Translations under genes and position numbers: made by a program
Assembly: GCA_031286615.1 (NCBI GenBank)
Contig: JAITUA010000002.1
Coordinates: 1 to 64,000 of the forward strand
Direction: 5' to 3'
Source of the DNA: Chryseobacterium sp.
GTDB taxonomy: Bacteria; Bacteroidota; Bacteroidia; Flavobacteriales; Weeksellaceae
Length of the DNA: 64,000 nucleotides
The notes under the pieces: model-generated
What the model was told of the DNA's origin: nothing
What the model saw: the letters and a program-made list of their open reading frames with translations, nothing else
The model's database searches: none
Shown: in pieces, positions 45,068-54,200 of the stretch
How positions within the stretch are numbered: position 1 is the stretch's first letter
How the letters are laid out: every line of letters starts with the position of its first letter

Positions 45068-47362
45068 TTATTTCTTTATGGCTTTTACGGTTTGAGAAGT
45101 ACCGTCTTTCATTATCATTTTTACTAAATATAATCCTGATGACAGATCTTTTAATGAAATTGTATGTTCAGGATTTCTGATCTCAGTGATGAGCTTACCC
45201 GAAGCATCATGAATCATAACTGATTGTATATTTTTACTGTCAGCAATCGTAATTACATCCGTGAAAGGATTAGGGTAAATGCTTGGTCTTGATTTCACTA
45301 CATTGTCTTGTACATTCATCGTTTGCGTAGGAGCCCATGAAACATTATCCCAGTAATACAGTGCATTACCTGACGTTGCATATGTATCTCGGATAGCCAG
45401 CCTTGCCCCTGCTGGAACAGTATTTGGAATGGCAACAGTGTATTCACTTGTTCCTGTAGTTGGAGTATATGAGGTATTGGTAATATCCAATTGCTGGATC
45501 AATGTAAAAGAAGAAGCATCAGTAGGATTAGTCATGTATCCAACCTCTAATTTTCCTGTATTCACGCTGCAATAAGCATTCAGCTTCAGAGAATGAGTTC
45601 CTGCGTTGATATTGGTAAGCTCAGGTAATACAGCAATTGATATATCTGCCGCAGAAATGCTTCGTTGTAAAATATGTCTTGTACCTGAAAGAGCTCCGGT
45701 TCCATTAATATTTACGCTGGCTACTCCTGTTACAATTCTTCCCCAGCACGGAGCATTGGTTAATAATCCTGTATTGTAAGAATCAAAATTTTCTGAAAGT
45801 GTTGAGACAGGTGCACAAAGAGTTAGTACAGATGCAATATTGCTCCACATACTCTGGTCAGAAGCACTACATCTTGATCTTATCCATATATAATAGGTTG
45901 TTGCGGGGTTTAATCCCGGGATAGTATAAGGATTGGCTGTTATACCCGTTATATTAGGTACAGTAGATGAGGTTGGTGCAGTGTTATTTGTACTGTAATA
46001 GATGTCGTATCCCATTGCTGGTGCTGGTGCAGGAGCTGTCCACGCTATATTCGCTGTTGCGCTGGTTACATTGGATAAGACGATATTTGTTGGAGTAAAG
46101 CATGTGGGTTTAGGTTCCCAGTATACATTATCCCAGTAGATATTCACAGAAGGAACACCTCCATGTCTTATGGCCAGTCTTGCGTTGGCAGGAACGGTAT
46201 TGGGAATTACAACACTATATTCAAATCCATCGAAAACAGTATTGCTGATATTCACAGATTGGATATTCACAAAAGAAGAAGCATCCGTATCATTGGTTAC
46301 ATAACCTATGTCTAATACACCGGCGGCACTGCTAACTTTTGCCTTAAATCTTAGCCAATGGGTTCCCGCATTTACATTACTGAATATCGGTAGTACTGCA
46401 ATCGCTGTATTGGCTGCTCCATTGGCACTCTGATACATACCTTTACTACTATTCACACCACTACTGGATGCAATATTCTGGTATCCTGATCCTAGAATAA
46501 TTCTATCCCAGCAGTCAGCATTATTAGGCCCTGTTACTGCATTTTCAAAGTCTTCAAACATTGAAGTTTTAGCATCGCACTTGGTTTTAAATATCCCCCT
46601 TAAAGACCATGCACTTTTATTAGATGTACTGCAAACTGATCTTACATAATAATAGTAAATAGTAAAAGGCAAAAGTCCGCTGATGGGTGCTGAGATTGTA
46701 TTACTGGTTCCCGATATTGGAGTAGAGGCATCCGGAATAGTGGTGGAAGAAGTATAATAATATTCATAGCTTCCCGGTGCTGTTGCAGGAGCACTCCAGG
46801 AAATCATTGCAGAATTGTTGGTAATATTGGAAGAAGTAAGCGTTGAAGGTACAAAGCAGGTTGGTGAAGCATCTATCTTCAAATTGAAATCTACAAAATT
46901 ACCATAGTTGTTAGGCCCACATGGATTTACAGGATTTGGGAATGAAGTTCCGCTCTGTACCCTGATTCTATATATTCCTGCTGCCTGAGTAGGTGGAACA
47001 AAAAACTGGTCATCAACAACCGAATAGCTTGAAGGCGCTAGTGGATTCTCATAAAAATCATCAAAATCTCCATCATTATTCCAGTCAATCCATACATAAG
47101 ATTTTATTCCGGATCCGGCAAAATCCAGATGAACATTTACTGTTCCTCCCGGATATGAAGTTACTATTTGACTGGAAGAATTGTCAACATACGCCTGATA
47201 TGCTGTAGCTGTATAATATAAAGCTCCCTGATCTGAAAATATGGCATTTTTTAAATAATTAGCCTGGCTGGAGGCTCCGGCTGTGGGTACACAGTATGTC
47301 TGTGCGTTCAGTTGATGAACTGAAAAGAGGAAAATCATCCATAATAAGTAGTGTTTTCTCAT
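45068..47362 (-). CDS. T9SS type A surface protein with GEVED, FN3 and jelly-roll modules
   Basis: From ATG 47362 the protein has 764 residues; the frame extends to 47428 but lacks a signal there. Order: signal (to LNAQ), GEVED-like domain (IKSYVWIDWNNDGDFDD), FN3, a jelly-roll adhesin-like module (FEDFENAVTGPNNADCWDR), FN3, a second such module (SENFDSYNTGLLTNAPCW), then a type A sorting domain (IYPNPFTDVITI ... GLYLVKMI). The FN3-jelly-roll unit is duplicated inside the gene. It is exported by type IX secretion, probably as a cell-surface adhesin. Followed by the two type B paralogues. Confidence 0.9.
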   Translation of the reverse strand: MRKHYLLWMIFLFSVHQLNAQTYCVPTAGASSQANYLKNAIFSDQGALYYTATAYQAYVDNSSSQIVTSYPGGTVNVHLDFAGSGIKSYVWIDWNNDGDFDDFYENPLAPSSYSVVDDQFFVPPTQAAGIYRIRVQSGTSFPNPVNPCGPNNYGNFVDFNLKIDASPTCFVPSTLTSSNITNNSAMISWSAPATAPGSYEYYYTSSTTIPDASTPISGTSNTISAPISGLLPFTIYYYYVRSVCSTSNKSAWSLRGIFKTKCDAKTSMFEDFENAVTGPNNADCWDRIILGSGYQNIASSSGVNSSKGMYQSANGAANTAIAVLPIFSNVNAGTHWLRFKAKVSSAAGVLDIGYVTNDTDASSFVNIQSVNISNTVFDGFEYSVVIPNTVPANARLAIRHGGVPSVNIYWDNVYWEPKPTCFTPTNIVLSNVTSATANIAWTAPAPAPAMGYDIYYSTNNTAPTSSTVPNITGITANPYTIPGLNPATTYYIWIRSRCSASDQSMWSNIASVLTLCAPVSTLSENFDSYNTGLLTNAPCWGRIVTGVASVNINGTGALSGTRHILQRSISAADISIAVLPELTNINAGTHSLKLNAYCSVNTGKLEVGYMTNPTDASSFTLIQQLDITNTSYTPTTGTSEYTVAIPNTVPAGARLAIRDTYATSGNALYYWDNVSWAPTQTMNVQDNVVKSRPSIYPNPFTDVITIADSKNIQSVMIHDASGKLITEIRNPEHTISLKDLSSGLYLVKMIMKDGTSQTVKAIKK

Positions 47363-47610
47363 TTTGTTTCTATTTTTAAAGTTTAGATATACCGGTTTTA
47401 TTGTCAGATTTTGAACAGTAGATTTCAACTGTTGTTGTTGATTTTTTAAACTTGTTTTTCTATATTCATGAATATTAATCTATGAATTGTGTCTTAAAAA
47501 TCATATCTTAGATGATTATAAGATTGTCTTTAATTTTTTATAATAATAATGCTTAATAAGTGTGATGGTTTCATTGAAATCTGAGAATAAGTCTAATATT
47601 TTAAATTGAC

Positions 47611-47643
47611 TTGAAGGTTTGAACAATATTAGCGTTATATTTG
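47611..47643 (+). promoter_or_regulatory. Candidate promoter of the TPR/AraC regulator
   Basis: TATATTTG (47636-47643) matches TAnnTTTG; a TTG at 47611-47613 lies 22 bp upstream. The long leader (about 140 bp) to the chosen start holds no recognised element. The remainder of 47363-47610 shows AT-rich sequence only. Confidence 0.45.
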
Positions 47644-47790
47644 CCCTTCATCAAGGAATATGCTTGCATAATTCGTTGAATTTACAAGAATTGAAAGTGT
47701 AACAAACTGTAAATCAGTAGTTTGTTTTTAGGTGGTTTAAAAGGAGTAATGATAGGAATATCAGATAAAAACAGTGGGGAAATGATCCTT

Positions 47791-49392
47791 ATGTTCAAAA
47801 AAATGCTGAAAAATAATATGTCCATATTGTTTTTCATTCTATGGTGCCCGGTTTTTATAAATGGGCAGGCGGCTCCGGATTTTAGTATTTTAACAGATAA
47901 GGCTTTTCAGAAATTGTATCAGAATCCTGAAGAATGCATCAGCTATTCACAAAGTCTTCTCATCAGTGATAAAAATATTGAGCATAAAGTGATTCTCCGG
48001 AATATTATTTCCCAGGCTTATGCCTTGCAGGGAAACTATGTACAATCTGTAAGCATTTCCAATCAGAAAGAAGATAATGATAAAAAAGGGAATCTTTCCC
48101 ATTTTATCCAGCTGTTTGATGACTATAATCTGGCGGATCAGTATCAGAACTTAGGCTTGTATGGACAATCAAAAAAAATCATTGCAGGTATTTTAAAAGA
48201 TCCTGAGCTTTTAAATAGCAATAAGCCCAAAGAACGGATGGTTCTTGCCAAATTGTTTCAGCTTCAGGCGATAAATGCAGGAATTTCCAGAAATTATAAT
48301 TCTGCTTTACTGAATATCGACAAAAGTGATTCTTACCTTAATAATAACAATGAAGAGAACAGGATTATCAAATGGGAAAATATCATTTTCCAGTCTGTTT
48401 TCCTGATGCGGCAAAATAAGCTTGAAGAAGCAAAGAAATTACTTGATGATGTCATTCAGGATATTGGAAAACATGGAAATAATGCTTTTATCTCAGCATT
48501 TGCCTATGAAAGTCTGTCCCGTTATTACTTTTTGAAAGGAGATTATAACGGAGCTATAAAACAACTGGAGAAAGGATTTGCCGAAATTGAGAACCTTCCT
48601 TATAATGATCTCAAAATCATATTCTATGAATTGTTTGCCCGAAGTTATCTGGCCCTCAATAATGATGAAAAATACTATTATTACAATAATTTATACACAG
48701 ATTTAAAAGCAAAACTGGATTCCAATAAAAAAGAAGGTATACAATATGTGGTAAAACTGCTTGAAACCTATCATCATAAAAACCTAGAGTTTCAGGAGCA
48801 AAATAAAGAGAAACAGCTTAAAACGGCGGGTATTGTTATTTTAATTCTTATTTTGGGATTGATTGCTTATTTCCTGAGCGAATCATCAAGAAGCAAACAT
48901 CTTAAAAAACAGCTTGATTTCTTTGAAAAACTCAAAATAAAAGAAGAACTTTCAGATATTGAGGCCAGCGGGCTGAAGGAAGAGGAGGTAAAAGAAAATA
49001 AAAATCAGGAAAAGGATCCTTCTAAAATTTCAAAAGAAAAAGAAGAGGAAATTCTACAGAAGCTCAAAGAATGGGAAAAAGCTGACAGTTATCTGAATAA
49101 AAACATGTCACTGGCTATTCTTTCTGCACAGACGGGAATAAATACTAAATATCTGTCTGAAGTCATCAATAACAATAAAGAAAAGAACTTTAACGGTTAT
49201 ATTAATGAGCTGAGAATTGATCATATTGCACGTCTTTTGAAAACAGATCCTGCTTATCTTAATTATAAAGTAAGTTATCTGGCAGAATACGCCGGATTTT
49301 CATCTCATGGTGCATTTACGAACGTGTTCAAATCCATTACAGGAATGTCACCGAATACCTACATCCAAGAAATTATAAAAAACAAAAACTGA
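47791..49392 (+). CDS. Membrane-anchored TPR regulator with AraC-type helix-turn-helix
   Basis: ATG 47791 (or 47782) gives ~533 residues; the frame opens upstream at TTG 47722 without added features. An N-terminal signal/anchor (SILFFILWCPVFINGQ) is followed by TPR-like helices, one membrane helix (~345-365; IVILILILGLIAYFLS), a charged coiled linker and a C-terminal AraC-type HTH (~435-530) with GINTKYLSEVINNNKEKNF. It resembles the Bacteroidota TPR-AraC sensors that read periplasmic signals and bind DNA in the cytoplasm. The next gene overlaps by one base and encodes a TPR-only relative. Confidence 0.87.
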   Translation: MFKKMLKNNMSILFFILWCPVFINGQAAPDFSILTDKAFQKLYQNPEECISYSQSLLISDKNIEHKVILRNIISQAYALQGNYVQSVSISNQKEDNDKKGNLSHFIQLFDDYNLADQYQNLGLYGQSKKIIAGILKDPELLNSNKPKERMVLAKLFQLQAINAGISRNYNSALLNIDKSDSYLNNNNEENRIIKWENIIFQSVFLMRQNKLEEAKKLLDDVIQDIGKHGNNAFISAFAYESLSRYYFLKGDYNGAIKQLEKGFAEIENLPYNDLKIIFYELFARSYLALNNDEKYYYYNNLYTDLKAKLDSNKKEGIQYVVKLLETYHHKNLEFQEQNKEKQLKTAGIVILILILGLIAYFLSESSRSKHLKKQLDFFEKLKIKEELSDIEASGLKEEEVKENKNQEKDPSKISKEKEEEILQKLKEWEKADSYLNKNMSLAILSAQTGINTKYLSEVINNNKEKNFNGYINELRIDHIARLLKTDPAYLNYKVSYLAEYAGFSSHGAFTNVFKSITGMSPNTYIQEIIKNKN

Positions 49393-50525
49393 TGAAATTC
49401 TTTATCCATATCGTTTTGATGAGTCTTATGCTTTTCCAGGCACCTCTTGCCGGGCAGAAAATTTCTGATGATTCCCTGATGAAGATTGCCAATCAGGAAA
49501 TTTATAATAATCCGGAGAATGCCATAAACATTGGAAAGAAACTGCTCCGAAAAGAAAAAGACCTTAATAAATCAATTAAAATCTATCTGATTCTGTCCAC
49601 TGCAGGAATTGCCAAGAGAAACTTTGATGAGTCTCTGCAATATATCCTAAAAGCAAGAGAACTGGTTCAGAAAACAAATGATCCCAAGATCCAGACGAGT
49701 TTTTTGATTGCAGCAGCTATGCAGTACCAGCAGATGGAACTTTTCAGCAAAAGTCTTGAAACATTGGATGAAGCTGATGAGTATTTGGCAAAACTGCCTG
49801 AAGATTCGTATCTGAAAAATTTTGAAACAGCCAGAAGCTTTGCCCTGCGCGGAATGATCTATAAAAGCCAGTCGAATCCGGAAATCGCTCTTCAGGAATT
49901 TTTAATAGCGATCAGAAATTTTGAAAAAATAGAAGAGAAAAAAGAGAAAACCTATTTCAACCAGAGTATCATTTATTATAATATTGGTCATTGTTATCTC
50001 AATCTTAATCAGCCTGACAATGCCGGAGCAGCTTTCATGAAATCTATGAATATGGCAGGACTGATCAAGGCTAAAAGTCTTGAAGCATTTGCTTTAAAAG
50101 GTCTGGCAGAGATGAACAAGCAAAAACACCAGAATCAGGAGGCATTAGAACTGTTAATAAAAGCTGAAAACTTAGGCAAAGAAGCAGGAGATCTGTCACT
50201 AAATGAAGGGATTTATAAAGAAATGGCGGATAATTATCTGGCGATGGGAAATCCCAATCTTTATCAGGTTTACAACAGGAAATATTTTGAAACAAAATTT
50301 AAAAGAGAGCAGAGCGAATTAAGCTCTATCAATCACGCCATTGATGTTCACAATATGGAAACCCAGAAGAAAAGTAAAAAACTGATTACCCGATATAATT
50401 ATTTTATTGCTGGGATGATTATTCTTGGACTTTTTATAATAGGTACCATTTCCTATTTTGTAATGAGAATCAGAAAGCAGAATAAGAAATATCAGGACGA
50501 AATTAAACAGCTTATCAGGGATTAA
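49392..50525 (+). CDS. TPR sensor-like protein without DNA-binding domain
   Basis: The 377-residue protein begins at the TGATG overlap with the AraC-type gene. It has a signal peptide (to APLAGQ), TPR repeats and a C-terminal membrane helix (~340-360; YNYFIAGMIILGLFIIGTISYF), then a short tail (MRIRKQNKKYQDEIKQLIRD). It is built like the periplasmic half of its neighbour and lacks the HTH. It may form a hetero-oligomer with the neighbour, or be its modulator or decoy. This is inferred from layout. Confidence 0.82.
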   Translation: MKFFIHIVLMSLMLFQAPLAGQKISDDSLMKIANQEIYNNPENAINIGKKLLRKEKDLNKSIKIYLILSTAGIAKRNFDESLQYILKARELVQKTNDPKIQTSFLIAAAMQYQQMELFSKSLETLDEADEYLAKLPEDSYLKNFETARSFALRGMIYKSQSNPEIALQEFLIAIRNFEKIEEKKEKTYFNQSIIYYNIGHCYLNLNQPDNAGAAFMKSMNMAGLIKAKSLEAFALKGLAEMNKQKHQNQEALELLIKAENLGKEAGDLSLNEGIYKEMADNYLAMGNPNLYQVYNRKYFETKFKREQSELSSINHAIDVHNMETQKKSKKLITRYNYFIAGMIILGLFIIGTISYFVMRIRKQNKKYQDEIKQLIRD

Positions 50526-50613
50526 ACAGAAGTTTTTCAGTTTTAAATTAAGAGTACGATTTTCCTGTGATATTGTTGGATTGTAAAATAAGATGTGTAA
50601 CCTTCTAAAAGCA

Positions 50614-50645
50614 AAAAACCTCACAATAAAAATTGTGAGGTTTTT
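50614..50645 (-). terminator. Terminator after truncated tRNA copy 1
   Basis: A 14-bp stem (50614-50627 with 50632-50645) and AAAA loop, near-identical to the terminator at 31502-31534. On the minus strand it follows the nuclease gene. Confidence 0.85.
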
Positions 50646-50646
50646 G

Positions 50647-50979
<333 letters not shown>

Positions 50980-51070
50980 TCATGATTTTCGTGTAAAATA
51001 AATCGTGCATATCATTTGTATGAAGATAATGAAAACAAAAAAGACTCACTATTTCTAGTAAGTCTTTAAG

Positions 51071-51131
51071 TGAGTGCGAAAGGATTCGAATCTTTGACCG
51101 TCCCGATTAAAAAAATCGGGATGCTCTATCC
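51071..51131 (-). pseudogene. Truncated tRNA copy 2
   Basis: The minus strand carries GGATAGAGC, then CCCGA, an expanded TTTTTTTAA loop, TCGGG and a tRNA-Arg-like T-arm and acceptor with single changes (GATTCGAATC; CGCACTC). A hairpin resembling a decayed terminator follows at about 51046-51069. The two extra T in the loop would shift an EHPDF-stop reading. No nuclease gene is attached. It lies between the intact tRNA-Arg and the GIY-YIG gene. Confidence 0.75.
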
Positions 51132-51162
51132 TTTGCTATGTATTAATTAAAATTTTAGAGCA

Positions 51163-51193
51163 CAAAAAAACTCACAATAAAAATTGTGAGTTT
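51163..51193 (-). terminator. Terminator of the second tRNA-Ser/Pro/Arg operon
   Basis: An 11-bp stem (51168-51178 with 51183-51193) and AAAA loop with a T-run on the minus strand, five bases past the tRNA-Arg end. Confidence 0.85.
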
Positions 51194-51197
51194 AAAG

Positions 51198-51271
51198 TGA
51201 GCGCGAAAGGATTCGAACCTTTGACCGTCTGCTTAGAAGGCAGATGCTCTATCCAGCTGAGCTACGCACCC
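51198..51271 (-). tRNA. tRNA-Arg (anticodon TCT), copy 2
   Basis: Same cloverleaf as 31536-31609, with anticodon loop CTTCTAA. The spacer to tRNA-Pro differs from locus 1 by a three-base insertion (ACT), which shows a recent duplication. Confidence 0.97.
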
Positions 51272-51303
51272 ATTAAGTAGTTTTGAGAAAACTACTAAAA
51301 CAG

Positions 51304-51378
51304 TCGGGGCGGCAGGATTCGAACCTGCGACCTCCTGGTCCCAAACCAGGCGCGATGACCGGACTACGCTACGCCCCG
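51304..51378 (-). tRNA. tRNA-Pro (anticodon TGG), copy 2
   Basis: Same cloverleaf as 31639-31713, anticodon TGG. It lies between tRNA-Ser and tRNA-Arg in one transcript. Confidence 0.97.
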
Positions 51379-51392
51379 AATATATAGAAGAG

Positions 51393-51477
51393 CGGAGGGT
51401 AAGGGATTCGAACCCTTGCGACACTTTCGCGTCGACAGTTTAGCAAACTGCTCCGTTAACCACTCCGGCAACCCTCC
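51393..51477 (-). tRNA. tRNA-Ser (anticodon GCT)
   Basis: An 85-base class II tRNA with acceptor GGAGGGT/ACCCTCC, anticodon loop TTGCTAA (anticodon GCT), a long variable arm (CGACGCGAAAGTGTCG) and T-loop TTCGAAT. It is the first tRNA of this unit and is absent from the locus at 31.6 kb. Confidence 0.97.
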
Positions 51478-51521
51478 TTTTTGTTGATTTTTTAATGATC
51501 GTTGTTCCGTTATTGCGAGTG

Positions 51522-51553
51522 CAAATATAGAACAGATTTCTTTATTTACCAAA
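51522..51553 (-). promoter_or_regulatory. -33/-7 promoter of the tRNA-Ser/Pro/Arg operon
   Basis: On the minus strand, TTTG (51550-51553), 20 bp and TATATTTG (51522-51529), which fits the Bacteroidota promoter. It lies about 45 bp before tRNA-Ser. Confidence 0.7.
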
Positions 51554-51612
51554 TAAAATTCAAGAAAATTTTGTGTATTTTTGAAGTAATAAATCATCCA
51601 AAAACCAAACTG

Positions 51613-52638
51613 ATGCGTAAGACATTATATATCATCGGATTAAGCACTTTTGTTTTTTCATGTACTTCTCAGCAAAATGTGAAAAAAAATACTTACAAAC
51701 CGAAAACCCCAATAACACAGGCGAAACCAACGGTTCAGACAACCCCTCCGGTTGCTCCGAAACCAAAAGTAGTATCTGACCGTGGAGTAGATTTTTTTAC
51801 GACTAATATAGCAGACCCAACAAAAAATGATAATACGGCAAGTTATGGTTCTATTGTATCTGCAAAACCGGCAGGATATAAAGTTGTAAAGACTTATTTC
51901 CCTGCAGTAGCCCAAAACTTCAGACAACGATACTTAATATTACATTATACAGCTCTTGCAGACGATAAATCGATTACTGTTCTTACTCAGCAGGCGGTGA
52001 GCGCTCATTATCTGGTAAACAATACAGGAGACAATGAGATCTATCAGTTGGTAGACGAAAACAAAAGAGCATACCATGCAGGCGTAAGCTCATGGAGAAA
52101 TGACAAAAATCTTAATGATACTTCTATCGGTATTGAAATTGTAAATACCGGTTATACAACAGATGCTGAAGGAAAAAGAACATTTGCTCCTTTTAGCGAT
52201 GATCAGGTAAAAAAAGTGGCGGCTTTGGTTAAAGACATTGTGACAAGATATCAGATTCAGCCTACTTATGTACTTGCTCATTCAGATATTGCTCCTACAA
52301 GAAAACAGGATCCGGGACCTATGTTCCCATGGAAAAAACTGTATGACGAATACCAGATTGGAATGTGGTATGATGAAGCGGCCAAGCAAACTTATCTCGA
52401 GGCTGCACAGGCAGACATCACTACAAGATATAATGATCCCAGCTTTATTTTCCTTATTCAGACTTCATTACAGAAATTTGGATACGGACTGGATCTTAGC
52501 GGGAAATGGGATGATGCAACCAAAAAAACAATTGAAGCATTTCAGTACCACTTCCGTCCTCAGAATTATGACGGAATCATGGATGCCGAAACATGGGCAA
52601 TACTGCAAGCTTTAAATCAAAAATATCCAGTAAAATAA
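51613..52638 (+). CDS. N-acetylmuramoyl-L-alanine amidase lipoprotein
   Basis: ATG 51613 gives 341 residues with a lipobox (STFVFSC); the frame extends to 51502 into the tRNA promoter region. A Pro/Lys/Thr-rich linker precedes an Amidase_2 domain (YLILHYTALADD, SAHYLVNNTGDNEIYQLV, AYHAGVSSWR, GIEIVNTG) with the zinc-binding His residues. A C-terminal peptidoglycan-binding domain (SLQKFGYGLDLSGKWDDATK) follows. It cleaves the amide between MurNAc and L-Ala in the envelope, for recycling or remodelling. The gene is single, with a terminator just downstream. Confidence 0.93.
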   Translation: MRKTLYIIGLSTFVFSCTSQQNVKKNTYKPKTPITQAKPTVQTTPPVAPKPKVVSDRGVDFFTTNIADPTKNDNTASYGSIVSAKPAGYKVVKTYFPAVAQNFRQRYLILHYTALADDKSITVLTQQAVSAHYLVNNTGDNEIYQLVDENKRAYHAGVSSWRNDKNLNDTSIGIEIVNTGYTTDAEGKRTFAPFSDDQVKKVAALVKDIVTRYQIQPTYVLAHSDIAPTRKQDPGPMFPWKKLYDEYQIGMWYDEAAKQTYLEAAQADITTRYNDPSFIFLIQTSLQKFGYGLDLSGKWDDATKKTIEAFQYHFRPQNYDGIMDAETWAILQALNQKYPVK

Positions 52639-52647
52639 TTCAAATTA

Positions 52648-52672
52648 AAGCGCATCGGTTAGATGCGTTTTT
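52648..52672 (+). terminator. Terminator of the amidase gene
   Basis: A nine-pair stem including one G-T pair (52648-52656 with 52662-52670) and loop GGTTA is followed by a short T-run. Confidence 0.8.
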
Positions 52673-52710
52673 GTTATCTTTAAACGATCAAAAACAGTAA
52701 AATATCTGTA

Positions 52711-54111
52711 ATGGAAAATTTCAGGAAAGAAAGTGATCTATTAGGCGAACTGAATGTGCCTTTAGATGCTTATTATGGGGTTCAGACACAAAGAGCTATC
52801 AACAATTTTAAAATTTCAGGACAGCTTTTGTCTTCATATCCGGATTTCATAAAAGGATTGGCTTTTGTAAAAAAAGCAGCAGCAAAAACCAATTATGAAT
52901 TAGGACTTCTGGACGAAAACCTATATTTTAAAATAGCAGAAGCGTGTGATGAAATTGTAGACGGGAAATATCATGAACAGTTTCCGGTAGATATGATTCA
53001 GGGTGGGGCAGGAACTTCCATCAACATGAATGCAAATGAAGTGATTGCCAATATCGTATTGGAGAAATTAGGAAAAAATAAAGGAGAATACGAATTCTGT
53101 TCACCAAATGATCATATCAACCTTTCCCAGTCAACCAATGATGCTTATCCTACAGCCATCAAAATGGGATTGCTGCAGATGAATATCGGACTGGTAGAAA
53201 AACTTGAAAAAATTATTGCTGCATTCCGTGCAAAAGGACAGGAATTTCATGATGTTATCAAAATGGGCCGTACACAGCTTCAGGATGCCGTTCCAATGAC
53301 TTTGGGACAGGAGTTTGAAGCCTATGCTGCTACATTGGAAGAAGATATTTCTAAATTGAACAACAATGCAAACCTCTTTGTAGAAGTAAATATGGGGGCA
53401 ACAGCGATTGGTACGGGATTAAATGCTCCTGTAGGTTATGCCACACTTTGTGCTAAAAACTTAGCTCAGATTACAGGATACCCGATTGTTTCAGCACCGG
53501 ATTTAGTGGAAGCAACACCAGATACCGGATCTTATGTAATCTATTCTTCAGCAACGAAACGTCTTGCGGTGAAATTATCAAAGATCTGTAACGATTTAAG
53601 ATTACTTTCCTCAGGTCCGAGAGCAGGTCTTTTTGAAATCAACCTTCCGCCAATGCAGCCAGGATCTTCTATCATGCCGGGTAAAGTAAATCCGGTAATT
53701 CCGGAAGTGGTAAACCAGGTTTGTTTCAAAGTGTTCGGGAATGATCTTACCGTAACTTTTGCAGCAGAAGCAGGGCAATTACAGCTTAACGTAATGGAGC
53801 CGGTACTTTCTCATGCGATCATGGAAAATATCAATTTCCTTTGCAATGCATTAGATACCCTTCGTGAGAAATGTGTGGTTGGAATTACTGCCAATAAAGA
53901 AATCTGTCTGAACATGGTGAAGCACAGCATCGGTATTGTAACAGCTTTGAACCCTTATATCGGGTACAAACAATCTACACAGATTGCCAAAGAAGCATTG
54001 GAAACCGGAAAAAGCGTTTACAACCTTGTTCTTGAAAAAGGAATTCTTTCCCAGGAAAAACTGGACGAAATCCTTGATCCGAAGAATATGCTGAAACCGC
54101 ATAACAAATAA
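52711..54111 (+). CDS. aspA: Aspartate ammonia-lyase
   Basis: The 466-residue protein belongs to the fumarase/aspartase superfamily. It starts MENFRKESDLLGELNVPLDA and carries the signature GSSIMPGKVNP (~318-328) that holds the catalytic Ser loop, plus TNDAYPTAIK and GRTQLQDAVP. The length and the EFCSPNDHINLSQSTND segment fit aspartase (E. coli AspA 478 aa) better than fumarase. It releases ammonia from L-aspartate to give fumarate. It is preceded by the amidase terminator and is probably a single-gene transcript. Confidence 0.93.
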   Translation: MENFRKESDLLGELNVPLDAYYGVQTQRAINNFKISGQLLSSYPDFIKGLAFVKKAAAKTNYELGLLDENLYFKIAEACDEIVDGKYHEQFPVDMIQGGAGTSINMNANEVIANIVLEKLGKNKGEYEFCSPNDHINLSQSTNDAYPTAIKMGLLQMNIGLVEKLEKIIAAFRAKGQEFHDVIKMGRTQLQDAVPMTLGQEFEAYAATLEEDISKLNNNANLFVEVNMGATAIGTGLNAPVGYATLCAKNLAQITGYPIVSAPDLVEATPDTGSYVIYSSATKRLAVKLSKICNDLRLLSSGPRAGLFEINLPPMQPGSSIMPGKVNPVIPEVVNQVCFKVFGNDLTVTFAAEAGQLQLNVMEPVLSHAIMENINFLCNALDTLREKCVVGITANKEICLNMVKHSIGIVTALNPYIGYKQSTQIAKEALETGKSVYNLVLEKGILSQEKLDEILDPKNMLKPHNK

Positions 54112-54122
54112 AATCTTTAAAC

Positions 54123-54180
54123 GATGAATAATCAATGGTAATTGATACCCTAAAAAGCTTTTTATCATTGATTATTCATC
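54123..54180. repeat. Inverted repeat between aspA and the glycosyltransferase
   Basis: GATGAATAATCAATG (54123-54137) faces its exact 15-base complement at 54166-54180, around an inner AAAAAGCTTTTT palindrome. It may end the aspA transcript or be a dispersed repeat. Confidence 0.6.
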
Positions 54181-54200
54181 ATTAATCACTTATAATTCCC

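Noticed and set aside
51233..51424. Frames across the tRNA cluster (also 51364-51597)
   Set aside because: Translated tRNA sequence; patterns such as EVAGSNPAAPT are known artefacts of tRNA genes.
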